A DNA stretch of 64,000 bases from Aquimarina spinulae (GCF_943373825.1 NZ_CALSBP010000002.1:733501-797500), one strand, 5' to 3'. Shown: positions 27,337-36,839, counted from the stretch's first letter. Translations and numbers: made by a program. Notes: generated by a model from the letters alone, not told the origin.

Positions 27337-28232
27337 TATATTTTTAATTTTATTCCGCCACGAAAATAGAATGTATTTTTATCATTGATTGCTAATACAT
27401 TTTCTTGATTACCATCTCGCAAACGAATTTCATTACTTAATGTATATCCTGCATATGTGTAAAACAATAAGTGTTCCGTAAAATAATATTCATATCCCAA
27501 TGCTCCCATAACATTAAACATCGATACATTTTCTATTACTTTTGTTTCTCCGTTCTCATCTACATATGCTTTGTTATTTCGCAAATTACCATAAAAACGA
27601 TCGAACCCCACAAAAGCCTGGAGTGTACTTTTTTCACTAAAAAAATATTTAATATTTGTTTTAGGAGTCCCAATAGCATACGACCAACTTTGATGAAATC
27701 TTTTATAATAATTAATGATAGGAAGTGGGAAATTAAGACTAGCGGGATTAGTATACTGCACTCCTACAATTAAACGAGCCGTTTTTGGTTCTTGTACATT
27801 TTTATACGTCTTTACAAAATACAAAGATCCTCTATATCTAAAATCATCTCTTTCTACACCAGACCCTTCAAAATTAGATGAAATTCCAACTCCGAATTTA
27901 GTACCAAACCTCCAATTATTTTTCATCTTAAATGTATACCCCAACTCTATAGCTGCAGTATGAAAACTATTTAAGTCTCCCTGATCATCAAACCCTAACT
28001 CGTCATCTATCTCTATGTTATTAAATCTATATTGTGCACCGATTACCAGATAAGTTCCTTTATCATCCATTTTAATAGGATAATTAGCCGAAATTCTAAA
28101 CCGACTATAAACATTATCACTATCGGCTTGTGGGATATATGTATATTCGATTCTTGCTAAATCAGTACTCTGACAACGTATACCGTTTAAGCTATAAAGT
28201 AGTATGCATATAAAAATCAGGCTCTTTCTCAT
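27336..28232 (-). CDS. DUF6268-like outer-membrane beta-barrel protein
   Basis: 298 residues with signal peptide MRKSLIFICILLYSLNGIRCQ and an amphipathic beta-strand pattern through to the C-terminus (FYFRGGIKLKI). The repeated YRF, GAQYRFNN and YEYYFTEHLLFYTYAGY stretches match the DUF6268 barrel family as I recall it. It is translationally coupled (TAATG) to the sigma-54 response regulator gene, so the barrel and regulator are made together. Function unknown. Confidence 0.65.
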   Translation of the reverse strand: MRKSLIFICILLYSLNGIRCQSTDLARIEYTYIPQADSDNVYSRFRISANYPIKMDDKGTYLVIGAQYRFNNIEIDDELGFDDQGDLNSFHTAAIELGYTFKMKNNWRFGTKFGVGISSNFEGSGVERDDFRYRGSLYFVKTYKNVQEPKTARLIVGVQYTNPASLNFPLPIINYYKRFHQSWSYAIGTPKTNIKYFFSEKSTLQAFVGFDRFYGNLRNNKAYVDENGETKVIENVSMFNVMGALGYEYYFTEHLLFYTYAGYTLSNEIRLRDGNQENVLAINDKNTFYFRGGIKLKI

Positions 28233-28270
28233 TTATGGGGCGTATGTTATGCTTTTTTATCCGTTTTTCT

Positions 28271-29173
28271 TCATTCTTTTATAATCGTAACCTCACGTTG
28301 TGGGAAAGGAATATTAATCTTATGTTCTCTAAACAAACGATCTATTTCAAATCTAATCTCACTTTTAGGAACTCCCGATTGAAAACTATCATCAATAGTA
28401 AAAATTACTTTAAAATTTAATGAGCTATCTGCAAAATCTGTAAATAAAACCATTGGAGGTGGGTCTTTTAGCACATTTGAATTAGAAGATGCTGCCTTAA
28501 TCAGTAACTCTTTCACCAATTGTGTATCGCTACCATAAGCAACACCGACAGAAACAGATTCTCTGGTTACTGTTCCGTTTTGAGTCCAGTTATATAAGGA
28601 CGAGGACATATATTTATGATTAGGGATAATTAAAACTTTATTATCTATGGTTACTGCTCTAGTCGTTCTTAATTTTATTTCTTCTACTCGTCCTACTTTA
28701 CCATCTAACTCTATAATATCACCTACATGTACCGTTTGATCTATAAAAATAAATATACCGGATAAAATATCCTGAATAAAAGTTTGTAATGCAAGACCTA
28801 CACCAACTAATAATGCGGCAGAAGCAGCAAATATAGCAGTGATATTAAATCCAATACTATCTAAAGCAAAAAAGATAACAATGAGATAAATAAAATATTT
28901 CGAAAAAGAGAATACCGATTCAAACTTAAGTTTATCCTGACTCTGCATTTTACGGGTAAAAACTCTCTTTGTAAGTTTTAAGAAAACCGAAGTAATAACA
29001 AAAACCAATATCACAAAAAACAATAAACCTACAGTAAGTACAAAAGGATGTTCGTCTGTTCCGAAATGAAAAATTTCATAACTGAAAAATTCTTGCAGAG
29101 TATCCCAAATATTTTTAGGAATAACTTCTTTTACCTGCTCTTTTACTTGTTCTGTAATTTCTTCCTGCATCAT
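28271..29173 (-). CDS. Small-conductance mechanosensitive channel (MscS family)
   Basis: 300 residues, with three membrane helices (about 42-62, 85-110 and 115-140). The last is the pore helix with AASAALLVGVGLALQTF. The beta domain follows with IDQTVHVGDIIELDGKVGRVEEI and IPNHKYMSS. The channel releases solutes when membrane tension rises. It lies 38 nt upstream of the DUF6268-like gene and 4 nt after the ABC permease, so all may share transcripts. Confidence 0.9.
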   Translation of the reverse strand: MMQEEITEQVKEQVKEVIPKNIWDTLQEFFSYEIFHFGTDEHPFVLTVGLLFFVILVFVITSVFLKLTKRVFTRKMQSQDKLKFESVFSFSKYFIYLIVIFFALDSIGFNITAIFAASAALLVGVGLALQTFIQDILSGIFIFIDQTVHVGDIIELDGKVGRVEEIKLRTTRAVTIDNKVLIIPNHKYMSSSLYNWTQNGTVTRESVSVGVAYGSDTQLVKELLIKAASSNSNVLKDPPPMVLFTDFADSSLNFKVIFTIDDSFQSGVPKSEIRFEIDRLFREHKINIPFPQREVTIIKE

Positions 29174-29177
29174 AGCG

Positions 29178-30476
29178 TTAATATTTCATCCACTTAAATA
29201 ACTCTTTATAGCTTGGTTTTTTACCATACATAAGTATTCCTATCCTATATATTTTTCCTGCCATCCATGTGATAAAGATAATACTTCCTACTAATAGAAG
29301 CATAGAAATCAATACTTCCCACCAGGGTACCCCAAAAGGTATACGCATTAACATCACTATTGGAGAAGTTAAAGGAATCATAGAAAATATTGTAGACACT
29401 GTACCATGAGGATTTTCTATTACAGAAAAGAACCCTACATAAATCCCCAGCATTAGTGGCAAGATAATAGGTAACATAAATTGTTGCGAATCGGTTTCAC
29501 TATCTACAGCTGCACCTATGGCAGCATAAATCGAACTGTACAAAAAGTATCCTCCTATAAAATAAATAAAAAAAGACAGCACCAAAGTTCCTAATGGAAG
29601 TTTCATGATATCCTGAAGTATTAGTTGTATTTCTTGCTGACTATCTCCTTGCATAGCTATCGATTGATCTATACCTACAGGTTGCGGATCTATCCCAAAA
29701 ACCGAAGATACTACAGCAAGTAACACTCCGCCCAAAATCACCCAGATGAGAAACTGAAGAATCCCTGCAAAAGAAGTTCCCAGAATTTTACCCATCATAA
29801 GCTGTAATGGTTTTACAGAAGAAATGATAATTTCTATAATTCGATTAGATTTTTCTTCGATAACAGATCGCATTACCATATTACCATAAATGATAATAAA
29901 CATCATTAAGAAATACCCTGCTACACCACCAAAAATCATTTTTATATAACTAGACATCTTTGATGTTTTCTCTCCAGAAAAGTTTTCTATTAGAATATTT
30001 ACTTTGGCTTTTGAGTTCTCTATAGCATCCAGATCCAACCCTTTTTCTTCAAAATTTTGGTTGGTTAACTTATTGGCTATAATTTTTTCAATTCTATTAA
30101 GTATTGAAATACTTGGTGCTTCATCTGCATAAAACTGTATTGATTTAGCAAGTTCACTATTAGAGCTTTTCTTTGGCACATACAATAGTCCATCAAGTTT
30201 TTTAATAACTACAGAATCTTTTGCATCGTTTAAAGTTAGATGACTATAATCTATATAGTCGACATCACCAGAATCTTTAAAATCTGTACTAAACAATCCC
30301 GTTTCATCATAGAATGCAACTTTACGAATTTCATCATTGTTTAAAGTCGCAAGCCAGGCAATTAAAGAAATCATACCTACCATGATCAAAGGACTTAAAA
30401 AAGTCATCACTACAAAGGTCCTATTGCGAACTCGAGCTATAAATTCTCTTTTGATAATTAATTTTAGATTACTCAT
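29178..30476 (-). CDS. ABC-2 type transporter permease (NatB-like)
   Basis: 432 residues. One N-terminal helix, a long extracytoplasmic domain (about 40-175), and then five to six helices in the C-terminal half, the ABC-2/NatB layout. RSVIEEKSNRIIEIIISSVKP is the conserved cytoplasmic loop. It overlaps the ATPase gene by 8 nt. NatAB-type systems export Na+ or other small molecules; the substrate here is unknown. Confidence 0.88.
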   Translation of the reverse strand: MSNLKLIIKREFIARVRNRTFVVMTFLSPLIMVGMISLIAWLATLNNDEIRKVAFYDETGLFSTDFKDSGDVDYIDYSHLTLNDAKDSVVIKKLDGLLYVPKKSSNSELAKSIQFYADEAPSISILNRIEKIIANKLTNQNFEEKGLDLDAIENSKAKVNILIENFSGEKTSKMSSYIKMIFGGVAGYFLMMFIIIYGNMVMRSVIEEKSNRIIEIIISSVKPLQLMMGKILGTSFAGILQFLIWVILGGVLLAVVSSVFGIDPQPVGIDQSIAMQGDSQQEIQLILQDIMKLPLGTLVLSFFIYFIGGYFLYSSIYAAIGAAVDSETDSQQFMLPIILPLMLGIYVGFFSVIENPHGTVSTIFSMIPLTSPIVMLMRIPFGVPWWEVLISMLLLVGSIIFITWMAGKIYRIGILMYGKKPSYKELFKWMKY

Positions 30477-31398
30477 TCTCTGTAATGGTTTTAATAAATA
30501 TCTCGTTAACTCCTGGGATCACTTCATTAAATCTCATTACTTGACCTTTATCTGATAAATACTGTAATAATTCATTCGAGGATGTATTATTATCTAAAGT
30601 TATTTTCATTTTCAATTGATCATCAATTGTTTTAAAATCTGCGGGGGCCACATCAAATTTACCTTGTAATGTGGTATATAAATCGGTGCTATTTTCGGTT
30701 AAAACACCTACTTCAAATGTATTAGATTTATAAGCTCTCTTTATATCGGTTACCTTGCCTTCTAATATTTTTTTAGACTTATTAATTAGAGCAATATGAT
30801 CACATAATTCTTCTACACTTTCCATTCGGTGAGTAGAAAATATGACTGTTGCTCCTTCATCCCGTAGTTGTAGAATTTCATCTTTAATAACATTAGCATT
30901 TATGGGATCAAAACCGCTAAAGGGTTCATCAAAAATTAGCAACTTAGGTTTATGAAGTACCGTGACAATAAATTGTACCTTTTGTGCCATTCCTTTAGAA
31001 AGCTCTTGTATTTTTTTGTTCCACCAATGTGAAATATCAAATTTATCAAACCAATATTTCAAACGTTCTTTAGCTTCGGTTTTACTAAGCCCTTTAAGTT
31101 GAGCCAAATACAATGCTTGCTCACCTACTTTCATAGATTTATACAAGCCTCTTTCTTCTGGCAGATAACCAATATCTCTAATATGTTGTGGTTTTAGCAG
31201 TTCATTATCCAGATATACACTTCCTTTATCAGGCAAAGTGATTTGATTAATGATTCTAATTAGTGTGGTTTTGCCAGCTCCATTAGGTCCAAGTAATCCA
31301 AATATACTTCCTTTAGGTACCTGAATTGATACATCTTGCAATGCAGTAAAGTTTCCAAATTGTTTTGTGGCCTGTTGTACCTCTAAAAGATTAGCCAT
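30469..31398 (-). CDS. ABC transporter ATP-binding protein (NatA-like)
   Basis: 309 residues. Walker A GPNGAGKT near residue 38-45, signature motif as QELSKGMAQKVQF, Walker B LLIFDEPFSGFDP and the H-loop STHRM. The C-terminal 90 residues form the extension seen in ABC-2 exporters. It pairs with the permease whose start codon it overlaps. It is preceded by 320 nt without genes, so it is the first gene of the ABC-mscS unit. Confidence 0.92.
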   Translation of the reverse strand: MANLLEVQQATKQFGNFTALQDVSIQVPKGSIFGLLGPNGAGKTTLIRIINQITLPDKGSVYLDNELLKPQHIRDIGYLPEERGLYKSMKVGEQALYLAQLKGLSKTEAKERLKYWFDKFDISHWWNKKIQELSKGMAQKVQFIVTVLHKPKLLIFDEPFSGFDPINANVIKDEILQLRDEGATVIFSTHRMESVEELCDHIALINKSKKILEGKVTDIKRAYKSNTFEVGVLTENSTDLYTTLQGKFDVAPADFKTIDDQLKMKITLDNNTSSNELLQYLSDKGQVMRFNEVIPGVNEIFIKTITENE

Positions 31399-31718
31399 AG
31401 ATAGTAAAATATGATTGTAGTTTAATATGAAACCCGAATGATACGAAAACTTAAAAACTTATGCTAATTATGTTAATGATTAATAAGATAAAATAGCAAT
31501 AAATTTGGTCTATCTTTTTTTAGCCTAGATTATGCAAGTACATAATTCTAAAAACAAAACCCACCCTAAATACAAGTATTAAGGATGGGAAAAAAATTGC
31601 TATGAAAAAGAAAAATTATCACTAAATGCGCTAGTGATGTCTCAAATATACGAATTTTTCTTAATCAAACGTTAATAGAATTATAATGATTCAAAGTGGG
31701 GCGAATCATATAATTTAA
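31399..31718. other. Intergenic region between dnaJ and the ABC operon
   Basis: 320 nt. It contains the dnaJ terminator at 31560-31589 and presumably the promoter of the ABC operon. No ORF of interest is seen. Confidence 0.5.
31560..31589 (-). terminator. Terminator of the grpE-dnaJ operon
   Basis: Inverted repeat with arms CCCACCCTAAATA and TATTAAGGATGGG (11 of 13 pairs) separated by four bases. On the minus strand it is followed by TTTTGTTTTT. It lies 130 nt after the dnaJ stop. Confidence 0.7.
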
Positions 31719-32831
31719 CTACGAAAACATATCTTTTACTTTTTCAAAAAATGACTTATCCCCACTATCGGGGCTAGGTCTAAAATGATCATCTTTAGCC
31801 ATTTTTTCAAAAAATTCTCGTTGTTCTTTGCTCAGGGCTTTTGGTGTCCATACATTAACATGTACCAAAAGATCCCCTTTTCCGTAACCGTTAAGACTCG
31901 GAATTCCTTTTCCTCTCAATCTCAAAATCTTACCACTTTGCACTCCGTCTTCTATCTTAATTCTCACTTTACCGGATACGGTATCAATTTCTCTGGATGC
32001 TCCTAAAACAGCTTCAGAAAAACTAATGTATAGATCATAATGCAAATTATTTCCTTCTCTCTGTAATTCGGGATGTTCCTGCTCTTCTATAGCGACCAAA
32101 AGATCTCCTGCGATTCCATTACCAGAAGCTTCATTACCTTTTCCTGCAACTTTAAGCTGCATCCCATCTTCTACTCCTGCGGGTATTTTTATGCTTACCG
32201 TTTCTTCTATAGCTTTTAAACCTTGAGCATCTGCATCGGCAGGCCTGTGATCTATTGTCTGGCCGGCTCCTCCACAGGCAGGGCACGGAGAAGACGTTTG
32301 CATTCGCCCTAATATTGTATTAGTAATTCTGGTTACTTGTCCTGCTCCGTTACATGTACTACATGTCTTATAGGTAGTACCTGGTGCTTGAATTTTTCGT
32401 TTTACCTTAATCTTCTTTTCAACACCATTTGCGATTTCCTCTAATGTAAGTTTAACACGAATACGAAGGTTACTTCCTTTAGCTCTGCGTTGTCTTCCGC
32501 CTCCGCCGCCAAAACCGCTAAAGCCACCAAATCCACCGCCAAAAATATCACCAAACTGACTGAATATATCGTCCATATTCATTCCACCACCGCCGCCAAA
32601 GCCACCACCTTCAAAAGCCTGGTGCCCATACTGGTCATAACGTGCCTTTTTATCAGGATCGCTCAAAATTTCATATGCCTCTGCAGCCTTTTTAAATTTT
32701 TCTTCGGCAGTCTTATCCCCTGGGTTTTTATCGGGGTGATATTCTATAGCTTTCTTACGATACGCTTTTTTTATTTCAGCTTCTGTAGCATTTTTGCTAA
32801 CACCTAATATGTCATAAAAATCTTCCTTCAT
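31719..32831 (-). CDS. dnaJ: Chaperone DnaJ (Hsp40) with a reduced zinc-finger region
   Basis: 370 residues. The J domain at 1-70 has the HPD motif in [10 protein letters not shown], then the Gly/Phe-rich linker ([11 protein letters not shown]... to about 115) and the C-terminal substrate-binding domains. The cysteine-rich region contains only two CxxCxGxG motifs (CSTCNGAG and CPACGGAG) instead of the four of E. coli DnaJ, which leaves ligands for one zinc ion. To my knowledge other flavobacterial DnaJ proteins share this. It is co-transcribed with grpE (6-nt gap) and delivers unfolded proteins to DnaK. Confidence 0.95.
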   Translation of the reverse strand: MKEDFYDILGVSKNATEAEIKKAYRKKAIEYHPDKNPGDKTAEEKFKKAAEAYEILSDPDKKARYDQYGHQAFEGGGFGGGGGMNMDDIFSQFGDIFGGGFGGFSGFGGGGGRQRRAKGSNLRIRVKLTLEEIANGVEKKIKVKRKIQAPGTTYKTCSTCNGAGQVTRITNTILGRMQTSSPCPACGGAGQTIDHRPADADAQGLKAIEETVSIKIPAGVEDGMQLKVAGKGNEASGNGIAGDLLVAIEEQEHPELQREGNNLHYDLYISFSEAVLGASREIDTVSGKVRIKIEDGVQSGKILRLRGKGIPSLNGYGKGDLLVHVNVWTPKALSKEQREFFEKMAKDDHFRPSPDSGDKSFFEKVKDMFS

Positions 32832-32837
32832 AATTTC

Positions 32838-33383
32838 TTATTGACCAGTCACAACTTTTGGAAAACGAATCACTTTCTCTCCCAACTTATATCCTTTTTC
32901 TATAACGTCTACAATCTTTCCTTTTAGATCATCATTTGGAGCAGGTATTTGGGTAATTGCCTCATGATCATCAGCATTAAAAACATCTCCTGCAGACACC
33001 TCTACTTCAGATAAACCTTTGTTTTTTAAAGTTTCCTTCAGTTTATTATGGATTAGCCCTACCCCTTTAATAAGCGCTGTATCTTCTGATTTCTCAATTT
33101 CTTTTAATGCACGATCAAAATCATCTAATACAGGCAACATCGACTGTATAACATCCTGACTTGCAGTCTTAAACAATTCTAAACGTTCTTTAGAGGTTCT
33201 TTTTTTATAATTTTCAAACTCGGCAAAAAGTCTTAAAAACTTATCTTTTTCCTTTTCAAGTTCTTCTTTTAGTAGTGTTTCTGCATCTACTACCTCTTCT
33301 TTCTCTGTCTCTTCAACAGGAGCATCAAGTACTTCTTCTACTTGATCTTTTACATCTTCAGTGTTTTTATTTTTCTTACTCAT
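32838..33383 (-). CDS. grpE: Nucleotide exchange factor GrpE
   Basis: 181 residues. An acidic disordered N-terminus (about 1-40), a long coiled coil (ELEKEKDKFLRLFAEFENYKKRTSKERLEL), then the beta-wing head with GVGLIHNKLKETLKNKGLSEVEV and the C-terminal GYKLGEKVIRFPKVVV-like end. It exchanges ADP for ATP on DnaK and serves as thermosensor in other bacteria. A TACTTTTG box lies 39 nt before the start. Confidence 0.95.
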   Translation of the reverse strand: MSKKNKNTEDVKDQVEEVLDAPVEETEKEEVVDAETLLKEELEKEKDKFLRLFAEFENYKKRTSKERLELFKTASQDVIQSMLPVLDDFDRALKEIEKSEDTALIKGVGLIHNKLKETLKNKGLSEVEVSAGDVFNADDHEAITQIPAPNDDLKGKIVDVIEKGYKLGEKVIRFPKVVTGQ

Positions 33384-33421
33384 GTAACTCGTACCTTTTA
33401 TACGTTTTCATTTTGAATCAG

Positions 33422-33429
33422 CAAAAGTA
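33422..33429 (-). promoter_or_regulatory. -7 box of the grpE-dnaJ promoter
   Basis: TACTTTTG on the minus strand, a perfect match to the Bacteroidota TAnnTTTG consensus, 39 nt upstream of the grpE start codon. The region upstream carries two ATGACATT-like blocks but no clear -33 TTTG. Confidence 0.5.
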
Positions 33430-33507
33430 CTGCCATTTTTGAATTAATGTCATAATGTCACAGGATTTTTTTAGTATATATTTAAGAGTATTCTTTATAT
33501 AAAAAAA

Positions 33508-33515
33508 TAATTTTG
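33508..33515 (+). promoter_or_regulatory. -7 box of the YceI-family gene
   Basis: TAATTTTG, a perfect TAnnTTTG match, 28 nt before the ATG at 33544. No clear -33 element. Confidence 0.5.
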
Positions 33516-33543
33516 ACATCATTTTTAACTAAAACTAATATTT

Positions 33544-34215
33544 ATGAAAATTAAATTTGTTAGCACACTTGTTATTACTGTGCTTCTAATAACTGCTTAT
33601 TCTTGTAAAGGAGAAAAACAAAACGAAACAGAAGCTAATACTCCAGAGGAGGTAAAAGAAGCTCCAATTGAAGCTATTACGTATAATGTAGATGTTGCAT
33701 CAAGCGCTATAGACTGGGTTGGTTCTAAACCTTTAGAAAAACATACAGGGACATTAAAACTAGCTAGTGGTACACTTGAAACTAAAGACGGAGCTATCAC
33801 AAGCGGATCTTTTACCATTGATATGACCTCTATAAATGTTACTGATCTTGAAGGAGATGACAAAGCTTATCTAGAAGGACATCTTAAAGGAGAAGGAGAA
33901 GGAAAAGAAGATCATTTCTTTAATGTTGCTAAATTTCCGAAAGCTGTTTTTGAAGTAACCGGAATTACAGAAAAAGAAGGAAAAACTTTTATTGATGGAA
34001 ATCTAACTATAAAAGGCACTAAGAAAAACATCTCATTTCCTGCCACAACTTCTGTTGAAGGTGATGTAATAACATTAAACACTGAAGTGTTTACTATTAA
34101 TCGCACAGAATGGGGCGTAAATTATGGATCTAAATCGGTTTTTGAGAACCTAGGAGACAAATTCATTAATGATGATATCGAAATAAAGATTAGCCTTAAA
34201 GCTAATAAAGCTTAA
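33544..34215 (+). CDS. YceI family lipoprotein
   Basis: 223 residues. A lipoprotein signal ends at Cys21 (VLLITAYSCKGE), followed by a Glu-rich linker. The YceI lipocalin-like barrel (about 48-222) binds polyisoprenoids or other long amphiphiles in characterised members. Typical blocks are SAIDWVGSKPLEKHTGTLKL, GSFTIDMTSINVTDL and the closing INDDIEIKISLKA. It probably sits on the inner face of the outer membrane or in the periplasm. A terminator follows directly. Confidence 0.9.
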   Translation: MKIKFVSTLVITVLLITAYSCKGEKQNETEANTPEEVKEAPIEAITYNVDVASSAIDWVGSKPLEKHTGTLKLASGTLETKDGAITSGSFTIDMTSINVTDLEGDDKAYLEGHLKGEGEGKEDHFFNVAKFPKAVFEVTGITEKEGKTFIDGNLTIKGTKKNISFPATTSVEGDVITLNTEVFTINRTEWGVNYGSKSVFENLGDKFINDDIEIKISLKANKA

Positions 34216-34239
34216 TCCCGTTTTCTTTATAAAAACTAT

Positions 34240-34270
34240 AACCGGTACTCATAAGAGTATCGGTTTTTTT
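34240..34270 (+). terminator. Terminator after the YceI-family gene
   Basis: Arms AACCGGTACTC and GAGTATCGGTT (one mismatch) around ATAA, followed by seven T. 25 nt after the stop codon, immediately before the end of the convergent gene. Confidence 0.8.
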
Positions 34271-35186
34271 ATCTAGTCTCTTCATTAATAAGTACATCTA
34301 CTGCTGAAGCTATATTATCAAAATTAAAATCAAATCCTGTAGTAGAAATCTTATTACTACTAACTCGCTGACTAGAAAACAAAAGGCTGTGCATTTCTCC
34401 AAGAAACAATTTCATTGTTAGTCTTGGTACATTAGGCAAAATTATTTTTTTATTTAATTTCTCTGCTATAGTATTCATTAGTTTTTTGTTAGAAACAGGA
34501 TTAGGGGCCACAGCATTAAAAACTCCTGTTAACTCTTCTTCTATAACAAACATAAACATGCGAGCCAGATCATTAACATGAATCCAGCTTTGCCATTGTT
34601 TACCATTTCCGAAAAAAGCTCCCATTCCAAATCGTATAGGTTTTGCCATTTTAGGAAAAGCTCCTCCTTTCTCAGACAAAACCAATCCAATACGAAGTAA
34701 ACTAACTTCGACATCTAACGTTTTAAACTGCAAGACAGCATTCTCCCATTGAGTAACTACTTCTCCTAAAAATCCAGTGTCACGCCCTGGAGTATCTTCT
34801 GTATAATAATTCTGAAAAGAATCTGGATATATACCAATAGCACTTGCAGAAACAATATGCCTAACCGAATGTTTTATATTTTTTAAGGATTCTAAAATAA
34901 GAGAAGCAGTATGTGTTCTGCTTTCTAATATTTCTTTTTTATAAGAAGATGTCCATCGTTTTGCTACAGTCGCTCCAACTAGATTAACAATCACTTCTAC
35001 ATCATTAAAACAATCGGTATCGATTTCTCCTTTTTTTGGATCCCAAAAGTAACCCGTATAATTCGTTTTAGAACTTAGTTTATCTTTACTAGTGGTGAGG
35101 TAGTTTACTTCGATTCCAGATTGATGGCACAGATTAACTATTTCCTGACCTACCAAACCTGTTGCACCAGTAATTAAAACTTTCAC
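34269..35186 (-). CDS. TIGR01777 family NAD(P)-dependent epimerase/oxidoreductase
   Basis: 305 residues beginning with GTG (VKVLITGATGLVGQEIV). The Rossmann motif GATGLVG is at residues 7-13. The YfcH/SulA-like body includes NLVGATVAKRWTSSYKKEI, SASAIGIYP and a C-terminal DUF1731-like end (PNVPRLTMKLFLGEMHSLLFSSQRV). Activity is unknown in this family. Confidence 0.88.
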   Translation of the reverse strand: MKVLITGATGLVGQEIVNLCHQSGIEVNYLTTSKDKLSSKTNYTGYFWDPKKGEIDTDCFNDVEVIVNLVGATVAKRWTSSYKKEILESRTHTASLILESLKNIKHSVRHIVSASAIGIYPDSFQNYYTEDTPGRDTGFLGEVVTQWENAVLQFKTLDVEVSLLRIGLVLSEKGGAFPKMAKPIRFGMGAFFGNGKQWQSWIHVNDLARMFMFVIEEELTGVFNAVAPNPVSNKKLMNTIAEKLNKKIILPNVPRLTMKLFLGEMHSLLFSSQRVSSNKISTTGFDFNFDNIASAVDVLINEETR

Positions 35187-35318
35187 TTGTCTAAATTTTA
35201 GTGATTATTGGATGATTAATTTACTGCAAAATACTACCGACTTACAATAAAACCTATCTCTTTATTATAGCTTTAACATACGTTTAGTATTCTTCTAACT
35301 TCCTAATAAATAGTATAT

Positions 35319-36011
35319 TTATGATTTTACTTTTGTAGCTCTAAGCATTTCTCGTTTTCCTGGTGGCCCGGGAAGTCTTTCTACTACAAAACCTACCTCT
35401 TGCATTGCACGTCTTACACTACCTTTTGCCGCATAAGTAACCAAAACTCCTCTCGAACGAAGTGCTTCATACATCTTTCTAAAAATCTCTATTGTCCAAA
35501 GTTCGGGTTGTACCCTAGCTCCAAAAGCATCAAAATAAATTAAATCAAAATTGTTTTTATCTATTATATCTGCAAAAAACTGCTTACGCTTAACGAGTTT
35601 AAAGTTCGAAGTGATGTCTACTGGCAATTCCCATAAAGATTGGTGCATTGTATCAAAAATCTGTTGTTTTTCTTTTACAGCAAGTACTTCGGGGTAATTC
35701 ATGAGTTTGGCCTCGGGTAGTGCTACCGGATATCCTTCTATTCCAACATAATAAATTGGTAGATTAATTTTTTCTGCTTCAAGAAATGTTATAAAAGCAT
35801 TTAAACCGGTTCCAAAACCTATCTCCATAATATCTAACGAACTAGGCTTATTTTTACTCAGAATATGATCGAATCCACTTTTAATAAATACATGCTTTGC
35901 TTCATTAATTGCACCATGTTTAGAATGGTAATGCTCATTCAATTCTGGTAAATGAATGGTTTTTGAACCATCGGCAGTGGTAATAATTTTACGTTGTATC
36001 TCTTCTTGCAT
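35319..36011 (-). CDS. mnmD: tRNA 5-(aminomethyl)-2-thiouridine methyltransferase, stand-alone MnmD
   Basis: 230 residues. The domain corresponds to the methyltransferase half of enterobacterial MnmC: HYHSKHGAINEAKHVFI, SAM-binding IMEIGFGTGLNAF, DLIYFDAFGARVQPELW and the closing VERLPGPPGKREMLRA. It methylates the wobble uridine side chain of some tRNAs. Stand-alone MnmD without the FAD domain is known in other bacteria. Its ATG overlaps the stop of the DUF4920 gene as TAATG. Confidence 0.9.
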   Translation of the reverse strand: MQEEIQRKIITTADGSKTIHLPELNEHYHSKHGAINEAKHVFIKSGFDHILSKNKPSSLDIMEIGFGTGLNAFITFLEAEKINLPIYYVGIEGYPVALPEAKLMNYPEVLAVKEKQQIFDTMHQSLWELPVDITSNFKLVKRKQFFADIIDKNNFDLIYFDAFGARVQPELWTIEIFRKMYEALRSRGVLVTYAAKGSVRRAMQEVGFVVERLPGPPGKREMLRATKVKS

Positions 36012-36517
36012 TATTCTTGTATCAAAACACCTTCTGCTACAAAAGAATACGTTTTCTTAGGAGTTGTAATACTGGCAATTTCTTCTTCGGTTTTTCCTGC
36101 ATCACTGGCAAAATGGCGTTGTTCGTCTACAGACATCTCAGTCACAAATGCTTTACCCTGAACAATTATAGTATCATTTTCTATATTCTTTGGTACAAAA
36201 AAACCATAATCTTTAAACTTTACCATAGTTTCTTTATCTCCATCCAAAGCTACTTTCACCCAACAACCTTTAGCCTTACAAACAGCATTTACCGTACTCG
36301 AAAAAGCAACTACTACGGTATCTCCTTCTTTTAAATTTTCATACTTTTCTGCTATTGCATCTCTATTATAAATATGATCTGAAGATACTTTATCACCAAA
36401 ACTTTTATAATTTTCACTTGAAATATCCTTAACAGAAAAAAAGTTTTCTGTCTTAGTTGATGAATTACAACCTATTAGTACTAACAATCCTACAAAAAAC
36501 AGTGCATTTTTTTTCAT
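36011..36517 (-). CDS. DUF4920 lipoprotein
   Basis: 168 residues. Lipobox in VLIGCNSS with Cys17. The conserved core includes FSSTVNAVCKAKGCWVKV, with two closely spaced cysteines, and FFVPKNIENDTIIVQGKAF; this matches the DUF4920 family as I recall it. It resembles small OB-like periplasmic proteins; a metal or redox role is possible because of the C-x3-C pair but is not shown. Coupled to mnmD by a TAATG overlap. Confidence 0.8.
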   Translation of the reverse strand: MKKNALFFVGLLVLIGCNSSTKTENFFSVKDISSENYKSFGDKVSSDHIYNRDAIAEKYENLKEGDTVVVAFSSTVNAVCKAKGCWVKVALDGDKETMVKFKDYGFFVPKNIENDTIIVQGKAFVTEMSVDEQRHFASDAGKTEEEIASITTPKKTYSFVAEGVLIQE

Positions 36518-36839
36518 AATCCTTTATTATCTATATGTTTTACAAAATTAAACATTTTTAAAATTCTTATTTTATAAGAAAAAGGTATTTTTGTAGTGAA
36601 TTAAAAGGATGTTAGTATTCCTTTGGTTTTGAGACAAAGAATATGATAATGAGCTGTAAAAAAGCCTAATGCTATCATTAACTTTTAAAAGATAAACCAG
36701 GTAAAACGAGCATTAAGAAATTTAGATATTCTTTTCTTCAAAGTAACTATTTAAATCTCTTACCATAGCATGTAGTGATTGCACTCATTCTTAACCTTTT
36801 AATCAATGTAATGTAAAATAATTAAAACGACTGAAACAA
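36518..36839. other. Divergent promoter region with a long ilvE leader
   Basis: 322 nt between the DUF4920 gene (minus) and ilvE (plus). Two perfect TAnnTTTG boxes lie here: TAATTTTG on the minus strand at 36543-36550, 26 nt before the DUF4920 start, and TATTTTTG on the plus strand at 36586-36593. If the latter drives ilvE, the leader is about 240 nt. It contains a weak hairpin around 36648-36683 but no clear leader peptide rich in branched-chain codons. Confidence 0.45.
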
